Shown here one piece after another: positions 52,017 through 62,235 of a stretch of 64,000 bases of DNA; position 1 is the first letter of the stretch, and the number at the start of each line of letters is the position of its first letter. Both the position numbers and the translations under genes were made by a program. The notes beneath the pieces were generated by a model. It was not told the DNA's origin and made no database searches. It saw only the letters and a program-made list of their open reading frames with translations. The stretch comes from Enterococcus hirae ATCC 9790 (GTDB lineage Bacteria; Bacillota; Bacilli; Lactobacillales; Enterococcaceae): assembly GCF_000271405.2 (NCBI RefSeq), contig NC_018081.1, positions 1,911,733-1,975,732 of the forward strand. Direction: 5' to 3'.

Positions 52017-53041
52017 AAGAAGAATTGATTCTGGCAATTGAATCAAGTTGCGATGAAACGAGTGTCGCAGTTGTGAAAAATGGTGATGAGATTTTAGCCA
52101 ATGTCATTGCTTCACAGATTAACAGCCATAAAAGATTTGGCGGTGTTGTTCCAGAGGTAGCAAGTCGCCATCATGTAGAGCAAATCACCTTATGTATCGA
52201 AGACGCTTTGGCGGAGGCTGGCACTTCTGTTGAACAACTGAGTGCTGTAGCGGTTACTTATGGTCCTGGTTTAGTTGGTTCGTTACTGATTGGGATTTCT
52301 GCCGCTAAAGCTTTTGCTTGGGCGAACAATTTGCCTTTGATACCTGTGAACCATATGGCAGGTCATATTTACGCTGCACGCTTTCAAAAGCCTTTTGAAT
52401 TTCCGCTACTAGCATTGCTTGTCAGTGGTGGACATACAGAGTTGGTCTATATGAAGGAAGACGGGAACTATCAAATCATCGGTGAAACGAGAGACGATGC
52501 CGCTGGAGAAGCTTATGACAAAGTTGGTCGTGTCTTAGGTTTGAGTTATCCAAGCGGAAAAGAAATCGATCAGTTAGCGCATCGTGGTGAAGATACCTAC
52601 CATTTTCCAAGAGCCATGATTCATGAAAGTAATTATGATTTTAGCTTTAGTGGTTTAAAAAGCGCCTTTATCAATTTAGTACACAATGCCCAACAACGTG
52701 GAGAAACTCTTGATACAAATAATTTAGCTGCTAGTTTTCAAGCGAGCGTTGTGGACGTTTTAGTCAATAAAACTCTTCGTGCTTGTAACGAATACCCAGT
52801 CAAACAATTGATTGTAGCAGGTGGAGTTGCAGCCAATCAAGGATTGCGTGAAACGCTCGAAGAGGCATTGAAAAAAGAACATCCAGAAATTGAACTGCTG
52901 ATCCCTCCATTAAAACTTTGTGGTGATAATGCAGCAATGATTGGAGCAGCTGCGCATGTAGAATTGAAACAAGCCAATTTCGCTGATCTTCGTTTAAATG
53001 CGAAACCTAGTGTGGTATTGAATCAAGGAGGAAATGAGTAA
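52013..53041 (+). CDS. tsaD: tRNA N6-adenosine threonylcarbamoyltransferase TsaD
   Basis: 342 residues. [34 protein letters not shown] (the first metal His pair), [30 protein letters not shown] with the second His pair, [20 protein letters not shown] and [13 protein letters not shown] with the metal Asp are all present. It completes t6A synthesis with TsaB and TsaE. It is last in the tsaB-rimI-tsaD operon. A terminator is at 53166. Confidence 0.96.
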   Translation: MKEELILAIESSCDETSVAVVKNGDEILANVIASQINSHKRFGGVVPEVASRHHVEQITLCIEDALAEAGTSVEQLSAVAVTYGPGLVGSLLIGISAAKAFAWANNLPLIPVNHMAGHIYAARFQKPFEFPLLALLVSGGHTELVYMKEDGNYQIIGETRDDAAGEAYDKVGRVLGLSYPSGKEIDQLAHRGEDTYHFPRAMIHESNYDFSFSGLKSAFINLVHNAQQRGETLDTNNLAASFQASVVDVLVNKTLRACNEYPVKQLIVAGGVAANQGLRETLEEALKKEHPEIELLIPPLKLCGDNAAMIGAAAHVELKQANFADLRLNAKPSVVLNQGGNE

Positions 53042-53165
53042 AATTCACCTCATTTTCGTATACATGGCAAGAGCGGTGGAGAAAAACTTACTTTGTAGTA
53101 AGTGAAATCGATTGATTAATGAAATATGAAAGTTAGAATATCATTTTTGTTTTTACATCTATCAA

Positions 53166-53206
53166 AGAGCTTGGGACAATCTTTTATTTGTTCCAAGCTT
53201 TTTTTG
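53166..53206. terminator. Terminator downstream of tsaD
   Basis: AGCTTGG and CCAAGCT pair, with TTTTTTTG behind. The remaining 53207-53534 leads into the polysaccharide cluster and holds the palindrome ATAACTATTT/AAATAGT near 53345-53375, a possible operator, and TATAAT-like boxes. Confidence 0.8.
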
Positions 53207-53534
53207 ACTTAAAATTTCTAAATTTGGAAATTTTTGTTCTATTGTTCAAATCGTTATATTAATAAGAGATCTCGCGATAATACGGATTAGAGATTAAGAA
53301 TACAAATGACGTAAATACTATGTTCTCAGCAAAAACACTTATTATAATAACTATTTTTAAATAGTAATTGTTATTTTGCGAGTAGTGATTTTATTACGAT
53401 GGTTATTTGTTTTGAAGGCATTTATTTAATTGTCTTAAGAAATAACATATGCTAATATGGATGGTAGAAATGCTTTTATGTGTTATTTTTTAATGGTTGT
53501 TTAATTATTTTGATAGGAAAAGGAGAGTTAGAAG

Positions 53535-54116
53535 ATGAAATATGTGTTACAGAGTATGGTTTTAATTTTATGTAGTTTCTTTTTTACGTCTTATGTTGAT
53601 GCTGCCGGGGCGATTTCGCAAGATGAGCAAATGATCATCCAAGAATTGACTCAACCTATTTTAATTCAAAGCAAAGAATTTCAAATGCCTCAAACATATA
53701 TTACACAAACTGAAAATTATTTAAAACAAAATGATTTATCCAAGTCACAAGTGGATACAGCAGTAAAAAATATCCAAAATGTGAAGCAAAAACTGACTAA
53801 TTTAGACATTGATTTGTCATCGGTTCATACGATAAATGATTTAATAAAAATTATCCCTAGGGAAACAATTTTGGAAATTCAGCAATTGATTTCATCAACA
53901 GCGGATGCTTTAGGATTAGTCGTTTTAAGTTGGAATAAAGGGTATGTTGAGCTAGGCGCACAAAACTCTGATGGCTCGATTTCAGCAGTGTTCAACTCGA
54001 AACAACCGATTAAACAAACGGGAACATTCCCTATCTCAAGCATTCTTGCAATTGGATGTTTAATGATGACTGCGACAGGTGCATTCATCGTAGGAAAGAA
54101 AGTCAAACTTGCATAA
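53535..54116 (+). CDS. Secreted protein with a non-canonical sortase sorting signal
   Basis: 193 residues. A signal peptide covers residues 1-23 (cleavage near VDA-AGA). A helical, Gln-rich ectodomain follows (YITQTENYLKQNDLSKSQVD, VKNIQNVKQKLTNLDIDLSS). The C-terminus reads PIKQTGTFPISSILAIGCLM, then a membrane helix and GKKVKLA. The arrangement is a sorting signal, but the pentapeptide is IKQTG rather than LPxTG. The sortase gene follows with overlapping frames, so this is its probable substrate. It opens the polysaccharide cluster. Confidence 0.75.
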   Translation: MKYVLQSMVLILCSFFFTSYVDAAGAISQDEQMIIQELTQPILIQSKEFQMPQTYITQTENYLKQNDLSKSQVDTAVKNIQNVKQKLTNLDIDLSSVHTINDLIKIIPRETILEIQQLISSTADALGLVVLSWNKGYVELGAQNSDGSISAVFNSKQPIKQTGTFPISSILAIGCLMMTATGAFIVGKKVKLA

Positions 54117-54813
54117 AAAAAGAAAAATTAAAAAGAATAGGCGGAATGATTTTTACCCCTATCTTTTTTTGATCATGGGTTATTCGCTAATGTATATTAT
54201 TGGGCGACCTGTCATTCAGTTTACGACTTCTTCCTTACGATTGTTTCTGCTTTCGGATATTCCAAAATATGAAAAAAAGACACAACCATCAGCTAAAGGT
54301 ATGTCAACTAGTGAGTTAGAAGAAAAACGGAAAACAATTGAGTTGGAAGGAGAGAATATTCCCTCCAGTAAAATCGATTATCCAAGAAGCGGGTATCAAT
54401 ATGGACAGGTTGATGTTGCTTCTGTAAATTTGAATGTGCCCTTATATTATGGAGACTCAGATGATATTTTACGAGAGGGTGCTGGACAATACATGGGGTC
54501 TGTGTATCCAGGTGAACATGGGACTACATTGATTGGTGGGCATAATAGTAGTGAATTTGGAAAATTAAGTGCTGTCAAAATTACGGATAAGATTAACATT
54601 TCCACTAGTTATGGTGAGTATGTTTACCAAGTATACGAAACAAAGATTTTAGATAAAAATGCGAAATTGATTAGTCAACTTCTAGTTCAAAAACAGCAAG
54701 GAAAACTGATTTTGTATACTTGTTATCCAGTCGATAGTATTGGAATGACGGATCAAAGATTATTTATTCTAGGCGATCTCATTAAGGGGCCAATGATCCA
54801 ACCAGATAAATAA
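54109..54813 (+). CDS. Sortase, class D-like
   Basis: 234 residues. An N-terminal membrane helix (YPYLFLIMGYSLMYIIG) is followed by the catalytic domain, with IGGHNSSEFGKL (His), KLILYTCYPVDSIGMTDQRL (Cys of the T-C-Y-P motif and Arg) all intact. It would cleave a sorting signal and join the protein to an amine acceptor. The TTG start overlaps the end of the substrate gene, though the ribosome site is weak. It is not near pilus genes; the next genes build surface polysaccharide. Confidence 0.82.
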   Translation: MHKKRKIKKNRRNDFYPYLFLIMGYSLMYIIGRPVIQFTTSSLRLFLLSDIPKYEKKTQPSAKGMSTSELEEKRKTIELEGENIPSSKIDYPRSGYQYGQVDVASVNLNVPLYYGDSDDILREGAGQYMGSVYPGEHGTTLIGGHNSSEFGKLSAVKITDKINISTSYGEYVYQVYETKILDKNAKLISQLLVQKQQGKLILYTCYPVDSIGMTDQRLFILGDLIKGPMIQPDK

Positions 54814-55025
54814 TGAATTGAAAAATTGCGCTACTCATGTGTTAAGCAAAACGCTTTGAAAAGAGGTGGATTTACCAAAAAAGAATCAAATGATCAATCG
54901 AATAATCGCTTGTTTGGCTCACTAAAAATGAAGTTAGTGGATAAAAAATTTCGAAGTGGGGCAATTTAAGCTGCAATGAGTTTGTGAAATTTTATGGTCT
55001 TTTCTTACATTTGGTAAAAATAGTT

Positions 55026-55880
55026 ATGAAAAAAAGAAAACAATGGCGAAAAGTGCCAAAAATGATTCTTGCTTTTATCTGTTCGCTTAGTTTATTTGCA
55101 ATTTTTGTCTTGGGCATTCTTAAGATTACTTTATTCAATCAAAATTTTATGATCCGTGCAGTGGAATCCTCACATTATGGGAAAACGATCACTAAAGAGA
55201 TCAATCACACAATTGCTGATGTAGGAAGAGGTGCCAATATCTCCCAAAAATGGTTGAATCAGACAGTTTCAGAAAGCTTAGTAAATGATAATATCAAACA
55301 ATATATTCATAGTATCTATGCTGGCTCAACCTTTCAATTAGAAGGGGAGAAGCAAATAGAAGAGACAGTCCAAAGCCAATTAGAAAGTTATGGAAAAGAA
55401 AAGAATTACCCAAGAAATGCAGAATTTGAAACCACAGTAAATAAACTAAAAAAAGTGAGTATTGAAACAGTTCGGCGTGATATCGAAATCCCTTATTTTG
55501 CGTTATACGGCAAAAAAATAATGGCTTATACATCCACCCTTAACCTGTTGCTCATTTTTGCAGTCGCTTTTTTTGGAATCTTATTTTCCGCAATCATTTC
55601 GCTTAACAAACCCTTCTTTCATTTAATTATCCGTTACCTTGCTTATGTGATCGGTGGAGCTGGATTAATGGTAGGGGCTTTACCGACCTATTTGTATGTA
55701 ACTCGATTGATTGAACGATTGGGTATTCATTCTGAAGCTCTATACTTATTTTTAACGACTTATTTGAAAAATTTTCTCTTTATGTTTATGAAATTTGGTC
55801 TTTTCAGTATCCTGTTGAGCTTGTTCCTATTTGGTGTAAGTGAGTTTTTCAGAAAGAAAATAGTTCGACGTGAAAAATAG
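55026..55880 (+). CDS. Membrane protein of the sortase-polysaccharide cluster
   Basis: 284 residues from ATG 55026, with an N-terminal helix, a large polar loop (residues 40-165, mostly helical) and four more helices (SLNLLLIFAVAFFGILFS-type region, then LIIRYLAYVIGGAGLMVGAL). No known domain. The start is uncertain: the frame is open from GTG 54984, and one more G in the run 54958-54961 would extend it further left. It overlaps the next gene's upstream frame. Neighbours suggest a role in polymer export or attachment. Confidence 0.6.
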   Translation: MKKRKQWRKVPKMILAFICSLSLFAIFVLGILKITLFNQNFMIRAVESSHYGKTITKEINHTIADVGRGANISQKWLNQTVSESLVNDNIKQYIHSIYAGSTFQLEGEKQIEETVQSQLESYGKEKNYPRNAEFETTVNKLKKVSIETVRRDIEIPYFALYGKKIMAYTSTLNLLLIFAVAFFGILFSAIISLNKPFFHLIIRYLAYVIGGAGLMVGALPTYLYVTRLIERLGIHSEALYLFLTTYLKNFLFMFMKFGLFSILLSLFLFGVSEFFRKKIVRREK

Positions 55881-55899
55881 AATAGAAAGGGGCGAAAAG

Positions 55900-56697
55900 A
55901 TGGAAGCGGTTATTAATTTGAATGAGATTCTAAGCTGGTTAAAAAAGCGGATACTGTTGATTATTTGTACATTGATCGGCGGTTTCGCCGTTGCGACTGG
56001 AATAACTTATTTTGTTATTACACCAACATACAGTTCATCGGCTGAATTGATCGTTCAATCGAAAAACGAAATCGTCAACCATAATTTACAATCAGAAGTA
56101 CATGCAAATGTACTCTTGATTAATACATATAAAGACATGATTTTAGGAGATATCGTACTTAATGAAGCAACCGAATACTTAGAAAATAAATTTGCTTATT
56201 ACTTAACGAAAGATCAATTGAGAAAGAATATTCAGATTATTCAATCTTCAGATTCACAAATGTTCCATATCAAGGTGATGTCAGATGAAGCTGAAAAAGC
56301 TGCGAATATAGCAAATGTTCTTGCTTATACTTTTGAAGAAAAAGTAAAAGAAGTTTTAGACGTAAATAAAGTAACGATCACATCAATTGCGCAAGCAAAT
56401 CAGCTACCGGTTTCACCCAATAAACGGTTGAATCTTTTTCTTGGTGCATTTTTAGGTTTACTTCTAGGGATCGGGATGGCTGTCTTGTTAGAAATATTGG
56501 ATAAAACAGTAAAGGATGAGCATTTTCTCGCAACGATGGGGTATCCAGTCTTAGGGATAATTAGTGAAATGAGTAATAAGGAAATTGAAAGTGGGCAATC
56601 GATTCAACTCACAACTTACTCTCGACAAGGCACTCATACACATAGACAACGAGCGCGTACACATCTAAGCAGAGAAAATCGGTTCACACGAAAATAG
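55900..56697 (+). CDS. Wzz/CapA-type chain-length regulator, polysaccharide co-polymerase
   Basis: 265 residues from ATG 55900, behind AAAGGGG. It has two membrane helices (residues 19-41 and 181-202) around an external domain, the Wzz layout: IITPTYSSSAELIVQSKNEI near the first helix and the P-V-S-P-N-K-R-L-N motif (QLPVSPNKRLNLFLGAFLGL) before the second. The C-terminus lacks a kinase and ends in a basic segment. It works with the kinase-type ATPase encoded downstream to control export and length of a surface polymer. Confidence 0.88.
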   Translation: MEAVINLNEILSWLKKRILLIICTLIGGFAVATGITYFVITPTYSSSAELIVQSKNEIVNHNLQSEVHANVLLINTYKDMILGDIVLNEATEYLENKFAYYLTKDQLRKNIQIIQSSDSQMFHIKVMSDEAEKAANIANVLAYTFEEKVKEVLDVNKVTITSIAQANQLPVSPNKRLNLFLGAFLGLLLGIGMAVLLEILDKTVKDEHFLATMGYPVLGIISEMSNKEIESGQSIQLTTYSRQGTHTHRQRARTHLSRENRFTRK

Positions 56698-56713
56698 ATG
56701 AGGAGACTAATAC

Positions 56714-57393
56714 GTGAAAAATAATATGAAAAAAAAGGGTGTTCCTCTGATTAGTGCTAGTAAACAATCGTCCATGATCTCTGAACAGTATCGAACGGTT
56801 CGATCAAATATCCAATTTAGCTCATTTGATCAGGATATAAAGACAATCGTCGTTACTTCAGCAGGTCCAGAGGAAGGGAAGTCAACTGTTTCAGCGAATC
56901 TAGCGATTGTTTTTGCAAATAGCGGGAAGAAAACACTCCTAATTGATGCAGATTTAAGAAAGCCAAGTGTAGAAAGTACATTTCGTTCAACCTCGAACAG
57001 TGACGGACTAACTAACCTGTTAAAAAAAGAAATGAATCAGCTTTCGTATTCATTCATGAAACAAATATTGCACATTTGTGGACAATGACCAGTGGACCAA
57101 AACCTCCCAATCCTTCTGAATTACTCGAGTCAAGCCGAATGAATGAAATCATTGATGAATTAAGCGTAAATTTTGATTTGATCATTTTTGATTTACCGCC
57201 TGTTGTGCCTGTGACGGATGCACAGATACTAGCTTCAAAAACAGATGGTACAATCATTGTCGTGAGAGAACGAAAAACGCTAAAGCAAGAATTGTTCAAA
57301 GCAAAGGAACTATTGACGATCGCTCAGGCAAATATCTTAGGGATTGTCTATAATGGAGTAAAGAAGTCGAAAGATATCAACTACTATTATTGA
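56714..57393 (+). pseudogene. CpsD/Wze-type tyrosine kinase, frameshifted in an A7 run
   Basis: GTG 56714 follows GAGGAG. The first frame has SEQYRTVRSNIQFSSFDQDI, Walker A SAGPEEGKSTVSANLA and LLIDADLRKPSVE, then stops at 57086. The second frame carries TSGPKPPNPSELLESSRMNE, DLIIFDLPPVVPVTDAQILA and ends in I-N-Y-Y-Y, the Tyr tail. One more A in the run 57022-57028 joins them through FIHETNIAHLWTMTSGP. The repaired length is near 225 residues. It is the partner of the Wzz protein. A CpsB-type phosphatase gene is absent. Confidence 0.88.
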
Positions 57394-57474
57394 GGTAGTA
57401 GATGGTGTGTTAAAATGATTGAAAGAAAATGTTGATCAAGATCGTGCATATCAAGTACTAAAGAAGGTGATTTA

Positions 57475-59301
57475 TTGATTAAACCAACTAGAAAAATCAA
57501 AGCGATTAGTTTGGTGCTACTCGATAGTTTTCTGATCATACTTGCTAATTACATCAGTTTTATATTTATGGTTCCATTTGTTATCATCAATAGAGATTAT
57601 TTGGCAATAACACTCATTTCATCAGTTGTTTGTTATCTGTTCTATGGTGGGATCTTTAAAGTATTTACAAGAATCAATCGTTATACGAATCTTAATGAGT
57701 TGTTAGGGATCTTTGCGGCACTCACTTTTATGTTATTTTCAATTTTTCCTTTGTTTTACTTGTTTAACCAGGAGCTCATGTACCAGATTAGTTTGCGATT
57801 AGTTGTTTTTTCTTACATAATGGCACTTTTATTGGTTGCTAGTAGTCGGTTAGGCTGGCGGGTCTGGGTTGAATTGAAAAATAAAAATGGTCGTTCGAAT
57901 GAAAAAAAAGTACGAATCTTGATCATTGGTGCTGGAGATGGTGGACAATTACTGTATCAAAGTTTTTTAGGTTCTCAAATTGTGAATAATATTGAAGTTG
58001 TGGGCTTTGTCGATGATGATTGTAACAAATGGGGAACTTATCTTTTAGGTAAAAAAGTACTGGGAAATACCCGTGAAATAAATCAATTGATCCAGACGTT
58101 CCGTATCAATATGGTTACGATAGCGATTCCTTCGTTACCAAAAAAGAAGATCCAACAGCTTGTTCAATCCATTGAAAATAAGAATATCAAGGTAAATATG
58201 GTTCCCTCTTTTGAAGAAGTAGCTACCGGAAAAATCAATGTTTCGCAATTAAAAGAAGTAGATGTGATCGATCTATTAGGAAGAGAGGAAGTTTCCCTTG
58301 ACCTAGAAAGTATCAGCCATCAATTAGAAGGACAAACGATTTTAGTAACTGGGGCTGGGGGCTCGATTGGTTCAGAGATTTGTCGGCAAGTTTTGGCATT
58401 TGAACCAGCAAAGTTGATTTTACTTGGACATGGAGAAAATTCGATTTATTCGATTCATCGAGAACTAACTACATTAGATCCTCAGAGGAAAGTAGAGATT
58501 CTACCAATCATTGCTGATATTCAAGATAGAGAACGCATCTTTTATTTGATGGAAAAATACCATCCCACGATTGTTTATCATGCAGCCGCACATAAACACG
58601 TTCCGCTGATGGAATATAATCCCACAGAAGCAATTAAGAATAATATTAACGGAACAAAAAATGTGGCGGAAGCAGCTAAAAAAAATCATGTTAAGAACTT
58701 TGTGATGATTTCTTCTGATAAAGCAAATCGCCCGCCAAATGTGATGGGAGCAACAAAAAGAATCGCAGAAATGTTAATCACAAGTCTGAACCAATCTGGT
58801 GAGACCAAGTTTTCGGCTGTCCGTTTCGGGAATGTACTTGGGTCTAGAGGTAGTGTTATTCCACTGTTTAAAGAACAGATTTTAAGAGGGGGACCGATCA
58901 TTGTCACCGATTTTCGGATGACCCGCTACTTCATGACGATCCCTGAAGCGAGCAGATTAGTTATTCAATCAGGTGCATTGGCTAAGGGAGGAGAAATTTT
59001 TGTTTTGGATATGGATAAGCCAATCAAGATCGTGGATCTAGCTAAGAATATGATCCATTTGAGTGGTTATACAGAAGATATCGAGATTGTTGAAACAGGG
59101 ATACGTCCTGGGGAAAAATTATATGAAGAATTGCTATTAGAAAAAGAAAAGAAAGAAACGCAAATTTTTGAGAAGATTTTTGTTGGGGACATTAAAGGCT
59201 TTTCTTTAAAAGAAGTCACCCAGCTAATTGAACAGTTACCAGAAGATGAAAGCGAAGCAGCCAAGAAAGTTATAGCGTTTGCAAATGCTTCTAATGAATG
59301 A
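57475..59301 (+). CDS. Polysaccharide biosynthesis nucleotide-sugar dehydratase, CapD/EpsC type
   Basis: 608 residues from TTG 57475, behind GAAGGTGATTTA. Four N-terminal membrane helices are followed by a first Rossmann domain (ILIIGAGDGGQLLYQSFLGS) and a second, catalytic one: ILVTGAGGSIGSEICRQVLA, YHAAAHKHVPLME, ISSDKANRPPNVMGATKRIA and FGNVLGSRGSVIPLFKEQIL. The M-G-A-T-K-R catalytic site marks a UDP-GlcNAc 4,6-dehydratase. It makes a modified sugar for the surface polymer. No priming transferase or flippase is in the cluster. Confidence 0.92.
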   Translation: MIKPTRKIKAISLVLLDSFLIILANYISFIFMVPFVIINRDYLAITLISSVVCYLFYGGIFKVFTRINRYTNLNELLGIFAALTFMLFSIFPLFYLFNQELMYQISLRLVVFSYIMALLLVASSRLGWRVWVELKNKNGRSNEKKVRILIIGAGDGGQLLYQSFLGSQIVNNIEVVGFVDDDCNKWGTYLLGKKVLGNTREINQLIQTFRINMVTIAIPSLPKKKIQQLVQSIENKNIKVNMVPSFEEVATGKINVSQLKEVDVIDLLGREEVSLDLESISHQLEGQTILVTGAGGSIGSEICRQVLAFEPAKLILLGHGENSIYSIHRELTTLDPQRKVEILPIIADIQDRERIFYLMEKYHPTIVYHAAAHKHVPLMEYNPTEAIKNNINGTKNVAEAAKKNHVKNFVMISSDKANRPPNVMGATKRIAEMLITSLNQSGETKFSAVRFGNVLGSRGSVIPLFKEQILRGGPIIVTDFRMTRYFMTIPEASRLVIQSGALAKGGEIFVLDMDKPIKIVDLAKNMIHLSGYTEDIEIVETGIRPGEKLYEELLLEKEKKETQIFEKIFVGDIKGFSLKEVTQLIEQLPEDESEAAKKVIAFANASNE

Positions 59302-59380
59302 AGGAAAGATAGAAATGATGATTGGAAAAATAAATCAATCAGTGAATTTTTGCTGTTAAAGGCACACGGGGAGATAGAAA

Positions 59381-60661
59381 ATGAAAACAATTGAAGCAAA
59401 TGGGTACTCATCAATTGATGAATTAACGAAAAGCAACCAAAAAATTTTAGGAAGGTTATTTTACCTATTGGGATTTACACTCTGTATTTCGCGTGTTTTT
59501 TTCGGGATCAATATGTCAATAAGTGATGTATTTATGGTGCTATTAGTTGGCTACCTTCTACTAATGAAAAAAGTGGTGTTCAGTAAACAATTAGTACTAT
59601 TTTTTATTGGGGTTATTTGTTGGCGGTTATTGTCCACGATATTGTTAAGTTCATGGGTGGATACTTCTGTTTCGCTTTTTTCAGTCATCATGACGGGACA
59701 AAAATTTTTCGTCAATCTCCTTTATTTGATTCTAACGATCTCGATCCTTCATATAAATCCAGAGTTGAAAAAAGATTTTTTATCTGGGGTAAAAGTCGGA
59801 ACACTTTTTTTTGGCTGTCTTAGTATGTTCATTTTTCTAGTAGCTCCAGCAAGTTTGAAATCATTTGTTTTGTTCGGTGATCTACGTTTGAAAGGATTCA
59901 TGAATGATCCTAACTATTTTGCTTATCTTCAAACATGTGGCTACTGTATCTGGTACTTAAGACCATTTAAAGGTAAGTGGAAGAACCTGATTGCATTCAT
60001 GGGTTATACATTCTGTATTTTGTTATCTGCTTCCAAAACAGGCGTTGTAGCGTTTTTAGTAATCAATTTGTTATTTCTAATTCAAAAATTATTTAGGAAA
60101 AATATCAACGTCAAACATCTTGTAATGACAATCATGACAGCGAGTGTATTGATTATCGGTACGCATTTTCTTTTTGCTGATTATGTAAGTAATTTAATTG
60201 CACGTTTTCTTTCCATTCCGCAATTTGTCCGATTTGAGGGAGTCTTCACTAATTTTTATGGCGCAATCGTTGCTGGAGGTTCCGGTAGAACAGAAGCTTG
60301 GAAAACAGCACAACTTTTGTTAACGCGGACTCATTTCATGGGTATCGGTTTCGTTGACTACTCTTCAGTTGCTTTATCAGTTAGTGGAAGCCCGACGATT
60401 GCTCATAATACTTTTTTACAAATAGCTGTTGAATGGGGAATAGTCCCAGCAATGATGGGAATGTTGTTGGTATTTGGTCAGTTTGTCAGAAAATTATTGC
60501 TGAAAAAATGGTTGCTGTGTCTCTTAATATTAGCGAATATTATTTTTTCTTTTAGTATTTCTTTACAAAATTCACGATTACTATGGATCTTAGTAGGTTT
60601 ACTCGTTGTGAAAGAACAGGGATCTCTAGTAAATGGAAAAAAGGAGCAGTCAAATGATTAG
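59381..60661 (+). CDS. O-antigen ligase/polymerase family membrane protein (Wzy/WaaL type)
   Basis: 426 residues with about ten membrane helices and a large loop before the last helices. It has the diagnostic motif GGSGRTEAWKTAQLLLTRTH, FMGIGFVDYS and IAHNTFLQIAVEWGI. It either polymerises repeat units or ligates the chain to an acceptor. Its stop overlaps the next gene's start region by 8 bases. The start follows GGGGAGATAGAAA. Confidence 0.88.
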   Translation: MKTIEANGYSSIDELTKSNQKILGRLFYLLGFTLCISRVFFGINMSISDVFMVLLVGYLLLMKKVVFSKQLVLFFIGVICWRLLSTILLSSWVDTSVSLFSVIMTGQKFFVNLLYLILTISILHINPELKKDFLSGVKVGTLFFGCLSMFIFLVAPASLKSFVLFGDLRLKGFMNDPNYFAYLQTCGYCIWYLRPFKGKWKNLIAFMGYTFCILLSASKTGVVAFLVINLLFLIQKLFRKNINVKHLVMTIMTASVLIIGTHFLFADYVSNLIARFLSIPQFVRFEGVFTNFYGAIVAGGSGRTEAWKTAQLLLTRTHFMGIGFVDYSSVALSVSGSPTIAHNTFLQIAVEWGIVPAMMGMLLVFGQFVRKLLLKKWLLCLLILANIIFSFSISLQNSRLLWILVGLLVVKEQGSLVNGKKEQSND

Positions 60662-61441
60662 TGTGATTATTCCCACTTTCAATGCAGAAAAATCGATTGA
60701 GCGAGCAGTCAATTCTGTACTAAGACAAAGCTATCAAGATTTTGAAATCATTATTGTCGATGATCGATCAACAGATCATACTTGGGAACTTTTAACGAAA
60801 TTAAAAAAACAAGATCAACGTATCAGAATCTATCAAAACGCTAGAAATTCTAAAAGTGCTTATACTCGCAACCAGGCAATCAAACATGCACGGGGGAACT
60901 ACATTATGCAACTAGATGACGATGATTATTGTCACGTGGAACGTATGGCAAAGCAAGTAGCGTTTTTAGAGGCTCATCCAGAATTTGGTTTTGTTGGCAG
61001 TAATGCCTATTTATGGGACCAAGAGGGTGTCTATGGTGAACGGGTGGTCAAAGAACGACCTGAAATAAAAGATCTCTTGAAAACGAGTCCGTTCATCAAT
61101 CCATCGGCTATGTTTAGAAAACACATCTTAGAATCTGTAGCGGGTTATCGAGTTTCAAAAGATACTGTTAGAGGACAAGATTATGACCTATATATGCGGT
61201 TATATGCGAAGGGACACAAAGGTTATAATTTACAAGAAAACTTAGTTTATTACTATCAAGATAAAGAGTATTATAAAAAAATTCCTGGAAAAATCGCCTT
61301 GGGGAAAGTCGGTTGAAATATCGTAATTTCAAAGAATTACAGGTTGCTAAAGTTCATTATCTGTATGTCTTGAAACCACTAATAGCGATAATGATTCCTA
61401 GACACCTCCTATTTTGGCATCAGCACCGCAAACAAGGATGA
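60654..61441 (+). pseudogene. GT2 glycosyltransferase, C-terminus frameshifted in a G4 run
   Basis: ATG 60654 is 7 bases after AAAGGAG. MISVIIPTFNAEKSIERAVN, the D-D-R-S-T-D loop IIIVDDRSTDHTWELL, YIMQLDDDDYCHVERM (D-x-D) and RGQDYDLYMRLY make a GT2 fold. The frame stops at 61316. One more G in the run 61301-61304 extends it to 61441 with LKYRNFKELQVAKVHYLYVL, KPLIAIMIPRHLLFWHQHRK, a fitting basic end. It adds a sugar to a surface polymer. Probably intact in the organism. Confidence 0.85.
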
Positions 61442-61492
61442 AAAGGTTTCTTTGTCTCCTTTACAAATAAATCAGGCTTAGACAAAAAATAA

Positions 61493-61536
61493 AACATACT
61501 AAGATAAGGGCAGCCTCATCTTAGTATGTTTTTTTA
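61493..61536. terminator. Terminator between the polysaccharide cluster and arcR
   Basis: AACATACTAAGAT and ATCTTAGTATGTT form a 13-bp stem with T residues on the right and A residues on the left, so it acts for both convergent genes. Confidence 0.85.
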
Positions 61537-62235
61537 TTCTCTTAAAGCAGGCGTCACAGCAGTTTTACAAAAAGTAAACCGTTTCTTTTGGTAATCTAAT
61601 AAACCAGAATCTTTTAACTGTTTGATTACTTGTCCAGCAGTCTCTCTCGTTGTCCCACTATTAACCGCTAATTCTTTTAGTGTGATAGGGTATGGAATTT
61701 CGACATGGCCATCTGTGGTTGGTATGCCAAGCTCTTCTTTTAAAATGAATAAGTTTTGTTTCACTCGATCAAAAGCGCTAGAAGTTAAACCGATCTGTAT
61801 CCGCAGTTCGTGCATCGCTACTACTTTTGAGATTTTATGGATCATATAGAGTAATTGTTTTGGATTGTTTTTCGCAATTTTTTCATAACAAGATACTGGG
61901 AAAGAGAAAGTTTCGATGTCTGTCATTGCTTGAGCAGTGTATGAATAAATTCCTTCTTCAAAAATACCAGACATTGGGAAAAGGTTATTTGGATTGACAT
62001 AATCATAATAATAATAAGTAGCACTTTCATCATATCGTTCTAGACGAACCAATCCTGATGTTAAAATGTAGAGACGTTGTCGTTCATCTCCTTCATCAAA
62101 TAAAATTTGTCCTTTTTTATAAGAACGAAGGATCGTATGCTCTTTAATGAGCTCAAATTCCTCGTCAGTAAAGTTTTCAAAATCAGGTTGATAGCGTAAC
62201 TTTGAAAAATGATAATCAATTCTATTTATACGCAT
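61534..62235 (-). CDS. arcR: Crp/Fnr family regulator of arginine deiminase genes
   Basis: 233 residues. The cyclic-nucleotide-type sensor domain (YKKGQILFDEGDERQRLYILTS) comes first, with GIYSYTAQAMTD in the middle, and a winged helix at the end (ITLKELAVNSGTTRETAGQV, IKQLKDSGLLDYQKKRFTF). The cysteines of oxygen-sensing Fnr are missing, as in ArcR. It faces arcA divergently across 474 bp, the usual arrangement, and should activate the arginine deiminase pathway. The start follows AAGGAGTGGGAGTTTT. Confidence 0.88.
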   Translation of the reverse strand: MRINRIDYHFSKLRYQPDFENFTDEEFELIKEHTILRSYKKGQILFDEGDERQRLYILTSGLVRLERYDESATYYYYDYVNPNNLFPMSGIFEEGIYSYTAQAMTDIETFSFPVSCYEKIAKNNPKQLLYMIHKISKVVAMHELRIQIGLTSSAFDRVKQNLFILKEELGIPTTDGHVEIPYPITLKELAVNSGTTRETAGQVIKQLKDSGLLDYQKKRFTFCKTAVTPALRE

